Shown here: piece by piece, positions 5,766 through 6,242 of the stretch
How positions within the stretch are numbered: position 1 is the stretch's first letter
Layout: every line of letters starts with the position of its first letter
Assembly (NCBI GenBank): GCA_007130545.1
Contig: SLSG01000228.1
Location: forward strand, 1 to 6,242
Length of the DNA stretch: 6,242 bases
Source: Bacteroidales bacterium
GTDB taxonomy: Bacteria; Bacteroidota; Bacteroidia; Bacteroidales; UBA7960
Direction: 5' to 3'
Position numbers and translations under genes: made by a program
Notes under the pieces: generated by a model
Seen by the model: only the letters and a program-made list of their open reading frames with translations
Databases searched by the model: none
What the model was told of the DNA's origin: nothing

Positions 5766-6242
5766 GGCGTTGTTTATCTTTTTTGTCGAGGTATAAACCC
5801 CTTAACAATTTCTTGGCCCGGCTCAAATTTGAGCGGGAGGTTCCGGGTGAAATATCCAGCATCCCGGCAATCTCTTCGTGACTATAACCCTCCACTTCGT
5901 AAAGGTTGAAGGTTACCCTGTAAACCGCAGGCATCCGGTCAAAGAGTCCCAGGATGTCTTCGGCGTCCAGGGAAATATGCTCATCGACCATTGCCTCGCC
6001 TTCCGGATCTACGTCTTCCAGGGCCAGGGTTATACGGTATTTCCGGTTTGCGCGGTAGTGATCAAGTGCCGTATTCACCAGAATCCTTCTGAACCAGCTT
6101 TTGAACGGCTTGCTGTCATCAAATGAACGAATGCTTTCAAACACTTTCATGAAGCTGTCATTCAGAATCTCCATGGCATCTTCACGGCCATAGGCATACC
6201 GCAGGCAAACAGACATCCCAAATCCGTAAAACCGATGGTAAA
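5752..6242 (-). CDS. RNA polymerase ECF-type sigma-70 factor (5' end beyond the window)
   Basis: About 162 residues are visible. Region 2 is at the N-terminal side: VCLRYAYGREDAMEILNDSF, then MKVFESIRSFDDSKPFKSW and RRILVNTALDHYR, covering core binding and -10 recognition. Region 4 is at the C-terminal side: LFDRMPAVYRVTFNLYEVEGYSHEEIAGML, then SPGTSRSNLSRAKKLLR, the -35 recognition helix. The ATG at 6216 is not the real start: the frame stays open to the edge and reads YHRFYGFG before MSVCLRY, which is the usual lead-in of Bacteroidetes ECF sigmas (helix 1 of region 2). Perhaps 20-30 residues are missing. The stop TGA (5754-5752) lies inside the next gene, so the pair is translationally coupled. 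It should direct RNA polymerase to a dedicated regulon when released from its partner; the regulon cannot be read from this window. Confidence 0.94.
   Translation of the reverse strand, partial: YHRFYGFGMSVCLRYAYGREDAMEILNDSFMKVFESIRSFDDSKPFKSWFRRILVNTALDHYRANRKYRITLALEDVDPEGEAMVDEHISLDAEDILGLFDRMPAVYRVTFNLYEVEGYSHEEIAGMLDISPGTSRSNLSRAKKLLRGLYLDKKDKQRHEAV

Noticed and set aside
5752..6216. ATG at 6216 as the sigma factor start
   Set aside because: The frame stays open to the window edge and the residues before it (YHRFYGFG) belong to the conserved start of sigma region 2, so the gene is cut by the edge.

Overview
The window looks like chromosomal DNA from a member of the Bacteroidetes (Bacteroidota), of moderate GC content. 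Four things point there: a receiver plus AraC-type output protein of the hybrid two-component type, two matches to the Bacteroidetes -7 promoter element TAnnTTTG in gene-upstream positions, A/T-rich leaders without strong Shine-Dalgarno sequences, and an ECF sigma factor followed by a membrane-anchored protein with an outer-membrane-barrel-like C-terminus. This is inferred from gene content and style; no marker gene is present, so I would not name a genus.

Layout: two genes on the + strand, then four on the - strand. At the left edge (1-656, +) is the 3' part of a response regulator or hybrid two-component regulator (receiver plus AraC HTH). A 158-bp intergenic region follows, with a perfect 11-bp inverted repeat flanked by two related 11-bp sequences and a TAnnTTTG promoter. 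Then comes a peroxiredoxin of the 1-Cys/Prx6 type with a signal peptide (815-1552, +). It converges, across 38 bp, on a GH13 alpha-amylase-family enzyme of the SusA/cyclomaltodextrinase type (1591-3453, -). The last codons and stop of the GH13 gene lie in a near-perfect 22-bp tandem duplication. Upstream of it on the same strand, 58 bp away, is a fusion of an ATP-cone and an Mrr-like PD-(D/E)XK nuclease (3512-4351, -) with its own likely promoter. After 172 bp come a predicted anti-sigma/beta-barrel protein (4524-5765, -) and an ECF sigma factor (5752-6242, -), which overlap by 14 nt. The sigma gene runs off the right edge.

How the genes relate: the sigma factor and its overlapping partner form a clear regulatory pair. 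The GH13 enzyme would act in the periplasm on starch-like or cyclic maltodextrins, but no SusC/SusD transporter pair is in view, so a polysaccharide-utilization locus is not shown. The peroxiredoxin and the nuclease have no obvious functional tie to their neighbours. I see no RNA genes, insertion sequences, CRISPR arrays or phage genes. No intergenic stretch exceeds 300 bases. The points most worth a second look are the stop-codon duplication, the single-polypeptide anti-sigma/barrel architecture, the ATP-cone nuclease, and the hairpin upstream of the peroxiredoxin gene, whose T-tract lies on the strand opposite to the flanking genes.
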